From Methanobacterium sp. (lineage in GTDB: Archaea > Methanobacteriota > Methanobacteria > Methanobacteriales > Methanobacteriaceae): 20,887 nt of DNA. Location: contig PLXT01000029.1 in NCBI GenBank assembly GCA_003151535.1, forward strand, positions 30,344 to 51,230. The letters run 5' to 3'. Below, in pieces: positions 10,780 through 18,691 of the stretch (positions within the stretch are counted from its first letter, which is position 1; every line of letters begins with the position of its first letter). The notes under the pieces were generated by a model that saw only the letters and a list, made by a program, of their open reading frames with translations, had not been told where the DNA came from and did not search any database. The translations under genes and the position numbers were made by a program.

Positions 10780-11754
10780 TTAAATAGGATTAGATAGTTT
10801 AGAAATAATTGTTTTGGCATTCTCTACTTCTTTAGCTAAATTAGGTCCAGCATAATGAATAAATTTTCTATAAGCTTCAATGGCCAGAGTTCGTTGATTA
10901 TTTTTACGATATAAATTGCCCAAATTATAATAACACTCTTCATAATCTGGTTTAATCTTAATAGCGTTATTATAAGCTTTTTCTGAGCATCCAAACCATT
11001 TTAAATCAAAAGCAACAACTCCCAAGTTTCCATATGCTTCCGCATAATTAGGATTTATATTTAAAGCATCAAAATATTTCTTAATTGCAAAAATAAGGGG
11101 TTTTCCACATCTGTAGTAAGTATTCGCTAAATTGAAATATGCAGTGTAATAACTGTTATCTGACCTAATTGCTTTTTTAAAATGTTTTATAGCATCATCA
11201 CAATTTCCTTCATTCAAAAGAATGTTTCCTAAATTATTATTTGCATGAGGATAATCTGGAGCAAATCGCAACGATTCAACATATCCGATCTTAGCTTTAT
11301 CTAATTCTTCTCTAGATTCATAAATTAGTCCTAAATTATTATAAGCCACAGGATTATTACTACTTTTTTTAATAGAGTCTTTTAATACTAACTTGGCTTC
11401 CTCATTTAATCCTAATCTAAATAAGGAAATACCTTTATTGTTTAATTCCCATATTTCTAACTCTCCTTCCATAGGTGGGGATGGAACAGATTTTTTTGTT
11501 ATTTTTTGATATTGTTCTATTAAAGAATCTTTAAGTTCATCAAAGTTTTCATAGCGTTGATCGGGAGTTTTCTCTAAGCATTTTTTTACAATAGGGAATA
11601 AATCATGAGGAAGGGGATTGATTGGCTCATTTTTATGAAGATGTTCCCATTCATTGGGATTATTACTATAAAAAGGCAAAGTCTCTTGCAGGGTTTTTCC
11701 ATTATTAATAAGTTGATAGAGTACAATTCCAAAGCTGTATATGTCACTTTGTTG
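10780..11754 (-). pseudogene. Ser/Thr protein kinase-TPR protein, 5'-truncated
   Basis: The frame is open from just after a TGA (11755-11757) and encodes 324 residues. The first 25 include SDIYSFGIVLYQLINNG, the alpha-F region of a eukaryotic-type protein kinase, where SDIYSFG holds the structural Asp. The end of the C-lobe follows (KKCLEKTPDQRYENFDEL, with the conserved Arg). After a short linker come about six TPR repeats to the end. The ATP loop, catalytic HRD and DFG are all absent, and upstream sequence is unrelated AT-rich DNA. There is no ATG before the TPR part; the earliest plausible start is TTG at 11679 without a good ribosome site. I read it as a truncated gene, though a TPR-only product is possible. 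Full-length kinase-TPR proteins of this type occur in methanogens. Confidence 0.8.
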
Positions 11755-11870
11755 TCATAATACAGAAGTATCTAGTACATAATTAATAAAAATTAGCTGA
11801 GAAATACTATTCAAATTTTAAATTTTCACCTAACATTAAACCTTATCTATTCCTCTAAATTAAAGTATAC

Positions 11871-11879
11871 TATATATAA
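11871..11879 (+). promoter_or_regulatory. TATA box for the small membrane exporter gene
   Basis: TATATATAA lies 34 bases before the ATG at 11914. The expected start of transcription is about 25 bases downstream of its centre, giving a short leader that would begin near the AAAGGA ribosome site (11899-11904). Confidence 0.5.
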
Positions 11880-11913
11880 TGATAATTATCTACTGTTTAA
11901 AGGAAACTTAAAT

Positions 11914-12354
11914 ATGGATATAATAACAAGTATTATAGCTGTTTTGGGGGCCAGTATATTAGAATTATGGTTAGGAATTCCTCTAGGTTTTTTTCTAGAT
12001 TTAAACCCTATACTAATAGCAATCATCTCAGCAGCAGGTTCAATTTTATCTGCTTTCCTGATTATAACGCTCGGAGACAGTATAAGAAATTGGTTTATTA
12101 AATGGCGTTATGGAAATAGAACATCAAAAGAAGGTAGAATTCATGATATTTGGAATAAATATGGTATAATAGGTTTAGGATTATTGTCTCCATTACTTTT
12201 TGGAGCACCTCTCGGGGCTGCATTGGGTATCGGATTTGGTGCGTCACGTTATCAGTTATTATTATGGATGTCTATAGGAATATTTATTTGGAGTATTTTT
12301 TTAACAGTGTCAGGATTTTTTGGTTTGATGAGCTTTCAATCAAATTTTAAATAA
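11914..12354 (+). CDS. Small multi-drug export family membrane protein (COG2426-like)
   Basis: This 146-residue protein has about four membrane segments: residues 3-25, 30-52, 84-108 and 115-140. A charged cytosolic loop (IRNWFIKWRYGNRTSKEGRIHDIWNK, split here by its Arg/Lys clusters) sits between the second and third. The ELWLGIPLGFFLDLNP opening and the glycine-rich SPLLFGAPLGAALGIGFGAS segment are typical of the Sm_multidrug_ex family. Despite the family name, transport activity is poorly established. It is transcribed alone from its own TATA box and points away from the truncated kinase-TPR gene. Confidence 0.8.
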   Translation: MDIITSIIAVLGASILELWLGIPLGFFLDLNPILIAIISAAGSILSAFLIITLGDSIRNWFIKWRYGNRTSKEGRIHDIWNKYGIIGLGLLSPLLFGAPLGAALGIGFGASRYQLLLWMSIGIFIWSIFLTVSGFFGLMSFQSNFK

Positions 12355-12650
12355 ATTACAACCAATTATCTGTATTTGTTAAGATTTAATGATTAATCAA
12401 GTGAATAAGAAATATTATAGATCAAATAAAAAATAATTGATCTTAATTAATCTTTGAGGATATAAACCATTAATACCCAGTTTCCTAATCCTCAATGAAT
12501 TAATAGGATTTGATCGAAACATTTAATAGTATAATAAGCAAACTTTCTTTAAAGAGATAAAAGTTTATGAATTGATTTATGTATTGATTTTAAAATAAAT
12601 TAACATAGCACAATTAACGTTATATAACGGTGTTTTGGAAGGTGTTGTAA
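12355..12650. other. Intergenic stretch with two hairpins before the inositol-phosphate synthase gene
   Basis: The stretch is AT-rich and non-coding. AGATCAA/TTGATCT arms (12419-12425, 12437-12443) form a 7-base stem. TTGAGGAT/ATCCTCAA arms (12454-12461, 12488-12495) form an 8-base stem around a 26-base loop. Neither is followed by a T run, so neither is an obvious terminator. A 12-base palindrome, CGTTATATAACG, lies at 12618-12629. Confidence 0.4.
12618..12629. promoter_or_regulatory. Palindrome containing a TATA-like core
   Basis: CGTTATATAACG is a perfect 12-base palindrome whose centre is the best TATA-like sequence upstream of the TTG start at 12651. It is rather close to the start (22 bases), so it may be an operator rather than the TATA box in use. 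Confidence 0.3.
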
Positions 12651-13754
12651 TTGGAGAAGATAAAAGTAGCGATAATCGGTATTGGTAATTGTGCAAGCTC
12701 ACTAATACAAGGAATCCATTATTATAAAGGTAAAAATCCAGAGGAAGCCATTGGACTGATGCATTGGGATATAGGAGGCTATAATCCTTCTGACATAGAA
12801 ATTGTAGCGGCCATTGATATTGACCGTAGAAAGGTAGGTAAGGATGTTAGCGAAGCCATATTTGCTAAACCTAACTGTACCCAAGTATTCTGCAGCGAAA
12901 TACCAAAAATGGATGTTAAAGTAGTAATGGGCCAAATATTAGATGGTGTTGCACCACACATGGCAGATCACAAAGATGATTACACTTTTATAATAGCAGA
13001 TAAAGAAGAAAATGATCATACAAAATTAGTAAAAATATTAAAGGACAGCGGAGCCGAAGTTTTATTAAACTACCTTCCAGTCGGTTCTGAGAATGCAACT
13101 AAATTCTATGCACAATGTGCATTAGATGCCGGTGTTGCGTTTATTAACAACATGCCAGTCTTCATTGTAAGTAACCCCGAATGGGCAGCTAAATTTGAAG
13201 AAAAGGGGATACCCATAGTTGGAGACGATATAAAAGCACAAATAGGTGCTACAATTACCCATAGAACTCTTGCAAATCTATTTCGAGAAAGAGGAGTTAA
13301 ACTAGAACGAACTTACCAACTGAATACTGGTGGTAATACAGACTTCCTGAACATGCTTAGCCGCAGCAGGCTAGACTCAAAAAAAGAGTCTAAAACAGAA
13401 GCTGTGCAATCCGTACTTGCTGAAAGGTTAGATGACGAAAATATCCACATTGGTCCCAGTGACTATGTTACATGGCAACAAGACAACAAAATATGTTTCC
13501 TTAGAATGGAAGGTAAGACATTTGGCGATGTTCCAATGAACATAGAACTTAGACTAAGCGTTGAAGACTCTCCAAACTCTGCGGGGTGTGTAATTGATGC
13601 CATAAGATGCTGTAAATTAGCTCTTGAAAGAGGAATCGGTGGACAGTTAAAGTCCATATCCGCTTATACAATGAAACATCCTCCTGAACAGTACACTGAT
13701 GATATTGCAAAGGAAATGGTTGAAGATTTTATAGCAGGAAAAAGGGAAAGATAA
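12651..13754 (+). CDS. ino1: Inositol-3-phosphate synthase
   Basis: This enzyme converts glucose-6-phosphate to L-myo-inositol-1-phosphate using NAD, the first step toward archaetidylinositol lipids. The 367-residue length equals that of the actinobacterial/archaeal short form. The sequence shows an NAD-binding IIGIGNCASSLIQG near the N-terminus, LNYLPVGSENATKFYAQCAL in the middle, GDDIKAQIGATITHR, and LNTGGNTDFLNM in the active-site region, all typical. The start codon is TTG at 12651, supported by GGAAGGTG six bases upstream and by the family N-terminus beginning with the same residues. T-rich sequence follows the stop. The GT-C-like membrane protein downstream has its own promoter. Confidence 0.95.
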   Translation: MEKIKVAIIGIGNCASSLIQGIHYYKGKNPEEAIGLMHWDIGGYNPSDIEIVAAIDIDRRKVGKDVSEAIFAKPNCTQVFCSEIPKMDVKVVMGQILDGVAPHMADHKDDYTFIIADKEENDHTKLVKILKDSGAEVLLNYLPVGSENATKFYAQCALDAGVAFINNMPVFIVSNPEWAAKFEEKGIPIVGDDIKAQIGATITHRTLANLFRERGVKLERTYQLNTGGNTDFLNMLSRSRLDSKKESKTEAVQSVLAERLDDENIHIGPSDYVTWQQDNKICFLRMEGKTFGDVPMNIELRLSVEDSPNSAGCVIDAIRCCKLALERGIGGQLKSISAYTMKHPPEQYTDDIAKEMVEDFIAGKRER

Positions 13755-13800
13755 ACAATTCCCAACAAATTTATAAGATATTAATACTTAATTTAAATTA

Positions 13801-13818
13801 TTTTTATTTTTCTATTTT
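13801..13818 (+). terminator. T-rich terminator after inositol-phosphate synthase
   Basis: Runs of five, four and four T bases separated by single other bases lie about 47 bases after the stop codon, before the promoter of the next gene. This is typical of archaeal intrinsic termination. Confidence 0.45.
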
Positions 13819-13826
13819 AAAAAAAA

Positions 13827-13850
13827 ATATTCCATACGGAATATATAAGA
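13827..13850 (+). promoter_or_regulatory. Inverted repeat overlapping the TATA box of the GT-C-like gene
   Basis: ATATTCC-ATAC-GGAATAT (13827-13844) has perfect 7-base arms. Its right arm runs into ATATATAAG, a good TATA box about 22-30 bases before the ATG at 13872. A protein bound to the repeat would block TBP, so this is a candidate repressor site. Confidence 0.45.
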
Positions 13851-13871
13851 TATATAATCTTAAGTGATCAA

Positions 13872-15449
13872 ATGGAATTTCCTAAACCCAATAAAAATAA
13901 AATGCTGCTTATTTTACCAGCTATATCAATATTTTTAATTACTCTGATTCCAACGTTAAACCACAGCTGGCCCCTGAGCTGGGACGTGATATATCATGTT
14001 CTTTATGCAAAAATTTACACCCAAGATGGGTTTGTACTGGTCAACCCCTTATTCAACTATCCAATAGGTCAAAAAATAGGATATCCTCCGTTATTCCATT
14101 TTTTAATAGCATTTCTGGGTACCATATTTAGAGTGGATTATTTCAGTATTGCAAGGGCACTGCAACCTTTCTTAGCATTTTTTGTGATTTTATCTGTTAC
14201 ATATATCACGAAAAAATTTTATGGAACTGTAGCAGGATTATCGGCAGGATTCTTAATGATATCCAGTACCATAATCTATAGAATAATGCTCCCTGTCCCT
14301 GAAAACCTTGCCCTCATATTTTTACCCTTGGCTGCGTACTTATATTACGCATCTGTAAAAGAAAAAAGCATCAAATATGCATTTCTTGCTGGAATTTTAA
14401 TGTTGATAATTGCGGGAACACATCAAGCCGCACTTTTATGTTTAATTATAGTAATAACTGGATTTACCATAGCAGAAATAGTGATATACAAGAATATAGG
14501 CATAATAAAAAATTATGGAGCATTTCTAATCTCGTTATTAGGAATTATGGCCTTAGCTGCTGTTGCCATACTAATTTTTAAACCTACTTTACTACAGAGC
14601 ATATCTAGTCAAGGAATTACATCGGTTTTAGGTTTTGGCACTTCTTTAAACTACGATCAGCCTTTAAGTTTTGATAAATATCTTAGAAACTTCGGTTTGC
14701 TTGTTACTGTATTCTCATTGATAGGTGCTTTCTTTGCTATAAAATTGAGGCGTAGAAAAGATGTTTACATATTTACATGGATCATTTCAATGATCATATT
14801 GAGCAAAGCATATTACTTTGGGATTAACGTATTATCTTCAAGAGTTCTGATTTATATAGTAATTCCGCTTTCAATATTAGGTGGATTTGGAGTTAGTCAA
14901 GTTTATTATAAACTCAAGGATTATAAGAGATTTTCATCTGGAAAGTTCAGATCATCATTTTTAATATGTATATTTGCATTGTCAATTTTATTTGGGGTTT
15001 TAAATGTTTCAGATCCTACTCTTGGCAGTTACTACGCCAATACCATATTTGGATCTGTACAGATAGCACCACCTAGCCCATCCGAAGTTGGAGTGGCAGA
15101 TTGGTTTAAATCAAATGGAGATAAAAACAAAAGTATTTCTATTTCAAATCTTTATACAGGGGTTTTAATAGCCACAGAATCAGGAATGCCAATTAACTAT
15201 GAGTTTGCAAATATTAATAATACAACAAATAAATCATATTTTGAAACTAATAACATAGGTTATATTGTATATGATAAACGACTGACACTTCCACCAGATT
15301 ATAATACATTAAATAGATATCAAGCCAATTCTGAATTGTATCCGTTGTATTATTATAATAAAATCCTTTATCAAAACGTTAACCAATTAAAACCACCATT
15401 TACAAAGGTAGTATATGAAAATAAAGATTTTATTGTTTGTGAAGTATAA
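13872..15449 (+). CDS. Polytopic membrane protein, GT-C glycosyltransferase-like
   Basis: This 525-residue protein has roughly ten to twelve membrane helices in its first 380 residues and a soluble, extracytoplasmic C-terminal part of about 140 residues. After the first helix, SWDVIYHVLYAKIY resembles the acidic D-x-x-x-H loop that GT-C enzymes use for metal and lipid-phosphosugar binding. PLFNYPIGQKIGYPPLFHF resembles the first long loop of such enzymes. The middle LPVPENLALIFLPLAAYLYY segment is also common in archaeal relatives. Likely role: glycosylation of lipid or surface polymer from a polyprenyl donor. The substrate is unknown and the assignment is by general resemblance only. ATG 13872 has a weak GTGAT ribosome site. 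Confidence 0.6.
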   Translation: MEFPKPNKNKMLLILPAISIFLITLIPTLNHSWPLSWDVIYHVLYAKIYTQDGFVLVNPLFNYPIGQKIGYPPLFHFLIAFLGTIFRVDYFSIARALQPFLAFFVILSVTYITKKFYGTVAGLSAGFLMISSTIIYRIMLPVPENLALIFLPLAAYLYYASVKEKSIKYAFLAGILMLIIAGTHQAALLCLIIVITGFTIAEIVIYKNIGIIKNYGAFLISLLGIMALAAVAILIFKPTLLQSISSQGITSVLGFGTSLNYDQPLSFDKYLRNFGLLVTVFSLIGAFFAIKLRRRKDVYIFTWIISMIILSKAYYFGINVLSSRVLIYIVIPLSILGGFGVSQVYYKLKDYKRFSSGKFRSSFLICIFALSILFGVLNVSDPTLGSYYANTIFGSVQIAPPSPSEVGVADWFKSNGDKNKSISISNLYTGVLIATESGMPINYEFANINNTTNKSYFETNNIGYIVYDKRLTLPPDYNTLNRYQANSELYPLYYYNKILYQNVNQLKPPFTKVVYENKDFIVCEV

Positions 15450-15619
15450 AAATCATTATGAATCTAAATTGTTCTCATTATGGTAATTTTCAAGGATTTT
15501 GTTACTTTAACATAATTTTGAATTCTTTTTGAATTCGAATCATCATGAAGAGTTTTAATTAGAATATACTAAAAAAAATTCAATGTAAAATTGCGAAATA
15601 TATAAGGAAGTTAAGACTA

Positions 15620-15628
15620 TTTATATAA
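15620..15628 (+). promoter_or_regulatory. TATA box for pycB
   Basis: TTTATATAA matches the methanogen box A consensus. Transcription would start near 15648, giving a leader of about 20 bases that includes the GTGAGGG ribosome site before the ATG at 15668. Confidence 0.6.
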
Positions 15629-15667
15629 AGACATTGAACTAAATTCAAGCTTACTGTGAGGGTCAAA

Positions 15668-17380
15668 ATGAAAAGGATAAAGATCATTGAAACTGCATTT
15701 CGTGATGCACACCAATCTCTACTTGCTACAAGGATGAGAACAAGGGATATGTTGCCCATTGCCGAAAAAATGGATAAAGTGGGATTTTTCTCGTTGGAAG
15801 CATGGGGCGGTGCAACCTTTGATACATGTATACGATACCTAAACGAAGATCCATGGGAGCGTCTTATTGCACTCAAGGATGTAATTAAAAGGACACCAAT
15901 ACAGATGTTACTTAGAGGGCAGAATCTTGTTGGATATAAACATTATCCAGATGATGTAGTAAGAAACTTCGTTGAAAAATCCTATGAAAATGGTGTCGAT
16001 GTTTTCAGGATATTCGATGCACTTAACGATGTTAGGAACATGGAACTTTCAATAAAAGTAGCAAAAGAACAAGGAGCTCATGTTCAAGGAACAATTAGTT
16101 ATACTACTAGCCCATTCCATACATTAGAAAAATATGTGGAGTTTGCTAAAGAATTAGAAGCTTTGGAATGTGATTCCGTATCAATTAAGGATATGGCAGG
16201 ACTTATATCTCCAACTGATACTTATGAACTTGTTAAAACACTAAAAGACGAAACTGACCTCCTTATAAACTTACATTGTCATTGTACCAGTGGTATGACT
16301 CCAATGAGTTATTATGCCGCCTGCGAAGCTGGAGTAGACACACTGGATACAGCAATATCTCCACTTTCATGGGGAGCTTCCCAACCACCGACAGAAAGTA
16401 TAGTAGCAGGACTTGTAGGAACGCCCTATGCCACAGAACTTGATTTAAAGCTTTTAAGTGAGATTAAAAAGTATTTTGAGGGTATAAGAAAGAAATATAG
16501 CAGCTTAATAGATCCAATCTCTGAAAAGGTCGATACCGATGTACTTCTCTATCAGATACCTGGAGGAATGCTTTCAAACCTTGTTTCGCAACTCAAAGAA
16601 CAGAATGCACTCGATAGATACGAAGAAGTGCTTAAAGAAATGCCCAGAGTACGTGAAGAACTAGGATATCCTCCCCTAGTTACTCCAACCAGCCAAATAG
16701 TCGGTATACAAGCTGTGATGAACGTACTTAGTGGTGAAAGGTACAAAAACGTTACAAAAGAAGTTAAAGAGTATATTAAAGGATATTATGGTAGACCTCC
16801 AGCCCCAATAAATAAAGAAATTGCAAAGAAAATAATAGGAGACGCCGAAGTAATAGATTCAAGACCTGCTGACCTTCTAAAGCCAGAACTAGAAAAATTC
16901 CGTGCTGAAGGAGAAAAAATGGGGATCATAAAAAAGGATGAAGACATCTTAACTTATGCACTCTATCCTGCTGTAGCTCCTAAATTTTTAAGAGGAGAAG
17001 TTATTGAAGAACCACTTGAGAAACCAAAAGAAGTTGAAAGTGCAAATACAGCATCAATTCCAACAGAATATAATGTAGAAGTAGATGGGGAACTTTTTGA
17101 CGTGAAAGTTGTTCCAACGGGTTTCATGGAAATAGGATCAAGTGTAAAAGCTCCAAATGGACCTGTTGATGGTGGTGTTACTTCAAGTATGCAGGGTATG
17201 ATTCTAAAGTTAAAGGTTGCAAAAAATGATAAAGTGAATAAAGGTGATATTGTTGCGGTACTGGAAGCAATGAAAATGGAAAATGATATTCATGCCACAG
17301 ATTCTGGAACTGTTGAAGAGATATTCATTGAAGAAGGGGATACTGTAAGTACAGGCGAAACCCTGATGATCATTAAATAA
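15668..17380 (+). CDS. pycB: Pyruvate carboxylase subunit B (carboxyltransferase plus biotin carrier)
   Basis: This 570-residue protein transfers carboxyl from biotin to pyruvate to make oxaloacetate, feeding the partial TCA cycle and aspartate synthesis in methanogens. The N-terminal half is a DRE-TIM carboxyltransferase barrel beginning TAFRDAHQSLLATRMRTRDM; LINLHCHCTSGM holds metal-binding His residues and SVSIKDMAGL follows the family. A conserved PYC/OADA domain comes next, then an acidic linker and a biotinyl domain with VLEAMKMEND, where Lys536 is the biotin site. Length fits the two-subunit archaeal enzyme. The partner pycA (biotin carboxylase) is not in the window. ATG 15668 is preferred over in-frame GTG 15656 because GTGAGGG serves as the ribosome site. 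Confidence 0.96.
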   Translation: MKRIKIIETAFRDAHQSLLATRMRTRDMLPIAEKMDKVGFFSLEAWGGATFDTCIRYLNEDPWERLIALKDVIKRTPIQMLLRGQNLVGYKHYPDDVVRNFVEKSYENGVDVFRIFDALNDVRNMELSIKVAKEQGAHVQGTISYTTSPFHTLEKYVEFAKELEALECDSVSIKDMAGLISPTDTYELVKTLKDETDLLINLHCHCTSGMTPMSYYAACEAGVDTLDTAISPLSWGASQPPTESIVAGLVGTPYATELDLKLLSEIKKYFEGIRKKYSSLIDPISEKVDTDVLLYQIPGGMLSNLVSQLKEQNALDRYEEVLKEMPRVREELGYPPLVTPTSQIVGIQAVMNVLSGERYKNVTKEVKEYIKGYYGRPPAPINKEIAKKIIGDAEVIDSRPADLLKPELEKFRAEGEKMGIIKKDEDILTYALYPAVAPKFLRGEVIEEPLEKPKEVESANTASIPTEYNVEVDGELFDVKVVPTGFMEIGSSVKAPNGPVDGGVTSSMQGMILKLKVAKNDKVNKGDIVAVLEAMKMENDIHATDSGTVEEIFIEEGDTVSTGETLMIIK

Positions 17381-17428
17381 TTCAAATACCCCATTTTTCT
17401 ATTTTTAAATTAAATAACAGGTGAATAA

Positions 17429-17806
17429 ATGACAAAAACAATCAAAGAAATGTTGGATGATGTTCTTACAAGCATTTTACAGATTGGACAAATAAAAGCC
17501 TGTAGTATTGTTTCCAAAGAAGGACTTTTAATCGATTCAAGAACTCCACCCGATGTTGATGCTAGGATATTTTCAGCTCTCTGTTCAACTATAATGGGTG
17601 CAGCCGAAGCTGCTTCTGGCCAATTGGATACAGGTTATGTTGGCCAAATATCAGTTAAAACTGAAAAAGGGACCATTATATTAATTCCAGCTGGACCTAA
17701 AGCTATTTTGACTGCTTTAACCGAACCAAAATCACAGTTAGGCCTAATTTTATTTGAAATGGAATCTAAAGCAGAACAGGTCAATAAAATACTCAAAACA
17801 ATTTAA
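17429..17806 (+). CDS. Roadblock/LC7 domain protein
   Basis: This 125-residue single-domain roadblock/LC7 protein is of MglB-like length. The pattern fits: a helical N-terminus, IKACSIVSKEGLLIDS as the first strand-turn-strand, FSALCSTIMGAAEAASGQLD as the long helix, then GTIILIPAGPKAILTALT strands and a C-terminal helix. Such proteins form dimers that act as scaffolds or GTPase-activating partners for small Ras-like GTPases, but no GTPase gene is in this window. ATG 17429 has AGGTGA at proper spacing. It lies 48 bases after pycB and may be read from the pycB promoter; T-rich sequence in the gap could reduce read-through. Confidence 0.9.
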   Translation: MTKTIKEMLDDVLTSILQIGQIKACSIVSKEGLLIDSRTPPDVDARIFSALCSTIMGAAEAASGQLDTGYVGQISVKTEKGTIILIPAGPKAILTALTEPKSQLGLILFEMESKAEQVNKILKTI

Positions 17807-17814
17807 AAAGTTAT

Positions 17815-17833
17815 AATTTTTTTATTCAATTTT
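17815..17833 (+). terminator. T-run terminator after the roadblock gene
   Basis: An uninterrupted T7 run (17817-17823) followed by more T-rich sequence begins about ten bases after the stop codon. It separates this gene from the convergent queC. Confidence 0.5.
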
Positions 17834-17962
17834 AATCAGTTCAATGGAAATATTTGATCCAAAAAAATATTAATTTTTGATTACCGAGAATACAAACTCA
17901 TTCTAACAGCATATCATTTGATTTTGAATCCAGTTACACGAATATGAATTTCCCTTTTTAAT

Positions 17963-18649
17963 TTACAAGTATACTGTTTTATCTTCAATTTTAGCACTAT
18001 CGAAAGCCCTAATTCGACGCATACATGATTCACAAACACCACAATGCTGTTCAAATCCTTTATAGCAGGAATAGCTCAGATCCATTGGTGCCCCAATATC
18101 ATGACCAAGTTTGACAATGTCTGTTTTATTCATATCGATAAGAGGAGCTTCTATTTTTATCTTATCAAATGATCCAACTTTTAATACATTGTTAAATGCA
18201 TTTAAGAATTCTTTAGAATTATCTGGAAATGTTGCAGCCTCTTCAAGATCCCAACCCACTACTATAATTTCCGCTCCCATCGATTCACCAAAAGAGTTTG
18301 CAATTGCAGTAAATACAATATTTCTTCCTGGAACCCAAACCTTAAGTGCTGTTTCAATAGAACTTTCCATGTCATCTAGTTCTTTTATTCCAGGTTCTGG
18401 TACATCATTATTCGATGTGAGGGCAGATCTTCCCAGTTCTGATAGCCAAGGAAGTTTTATAATTGTATGATCTGCACCAAGTTCTTTACATACCGCATGT
18501 GCCGATTTTATTTCCATTTCAGCACTTCTCTGGCCATAGTCGAAAGTTAAGGCATGAATTTGATAATCCTCTTTAAAAGTTGCTGTTGCAACTGTTGAAT
18601 CCAATCCTCCAGATAATACAGTTATAGCTATTTTTTTTCCTGATTTCAT
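17963..18649 (-). CDS. queC: 7-cyano-7-deazaguanine (preQ0) synthase QueC
   Basis: QueC converts 7-carboxy-7-deazaguanine to preQ0 using ATP and ammonia; in archaea preQ0 is inserted into tRNA and matured to archaeosine. The 228-residue protein has the PP-loop SGGLDS at 13-18 and FDYGQRSAEMEIKSA, a family signature. It also has PGRNIVFTAIANSFGESMGA and the C-terminal zinc site, Cys in SYSC followed by HCGVCESCMRR. I chose ATG 18649, six bases after GGTG; an in-frame GTG at 18658 is part of that ribosome site. It is the last gene of a - strand cluster with larC (42 bases upstream) and the deaminase. Confidence 0.96.
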   Translation of the reverse strand: MKSGKKIAITVLSGGLDSTVATATFKEDYQIHALTFDYGQRSAEMEIKSAHAVCKELGADHTIIKLPWLSELGRSALTSNNDVPEPGIKELDDMESSIETALKVWVPGRNIVFTAIANSFGESMGAEIIVVGWDLEEAATFPDNSKEFLNAFNNVLKVGSFDKIKIEAPLIDMNKTDIVKLGHDIGAPMDLSYSCYKGFEQHCGVCESCMRRIRAFDSAKIEDKTVYL

Positions 18650-18691
18650 CCTAAGCACCGTCTTATTAGATAAATAATATCAAAATAATTA

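Noticed and set aside
18111..18470. A 119-codon + strand frame inside queC.
   Set aside because: It lies antisense to QueC over conserved motifs and has a composition typical of a shadow frame.
17963..18649. Could the PP-loop protein beside larC be LarE, the sulfur transferase of the nickel-pincer pathway?
   Set aside because: The FDYGQRSAEMEIKSA segment, the PGRN segment and the C-terminal four-Cys zinc site are QueC marks; LarE lacks this zinc site.
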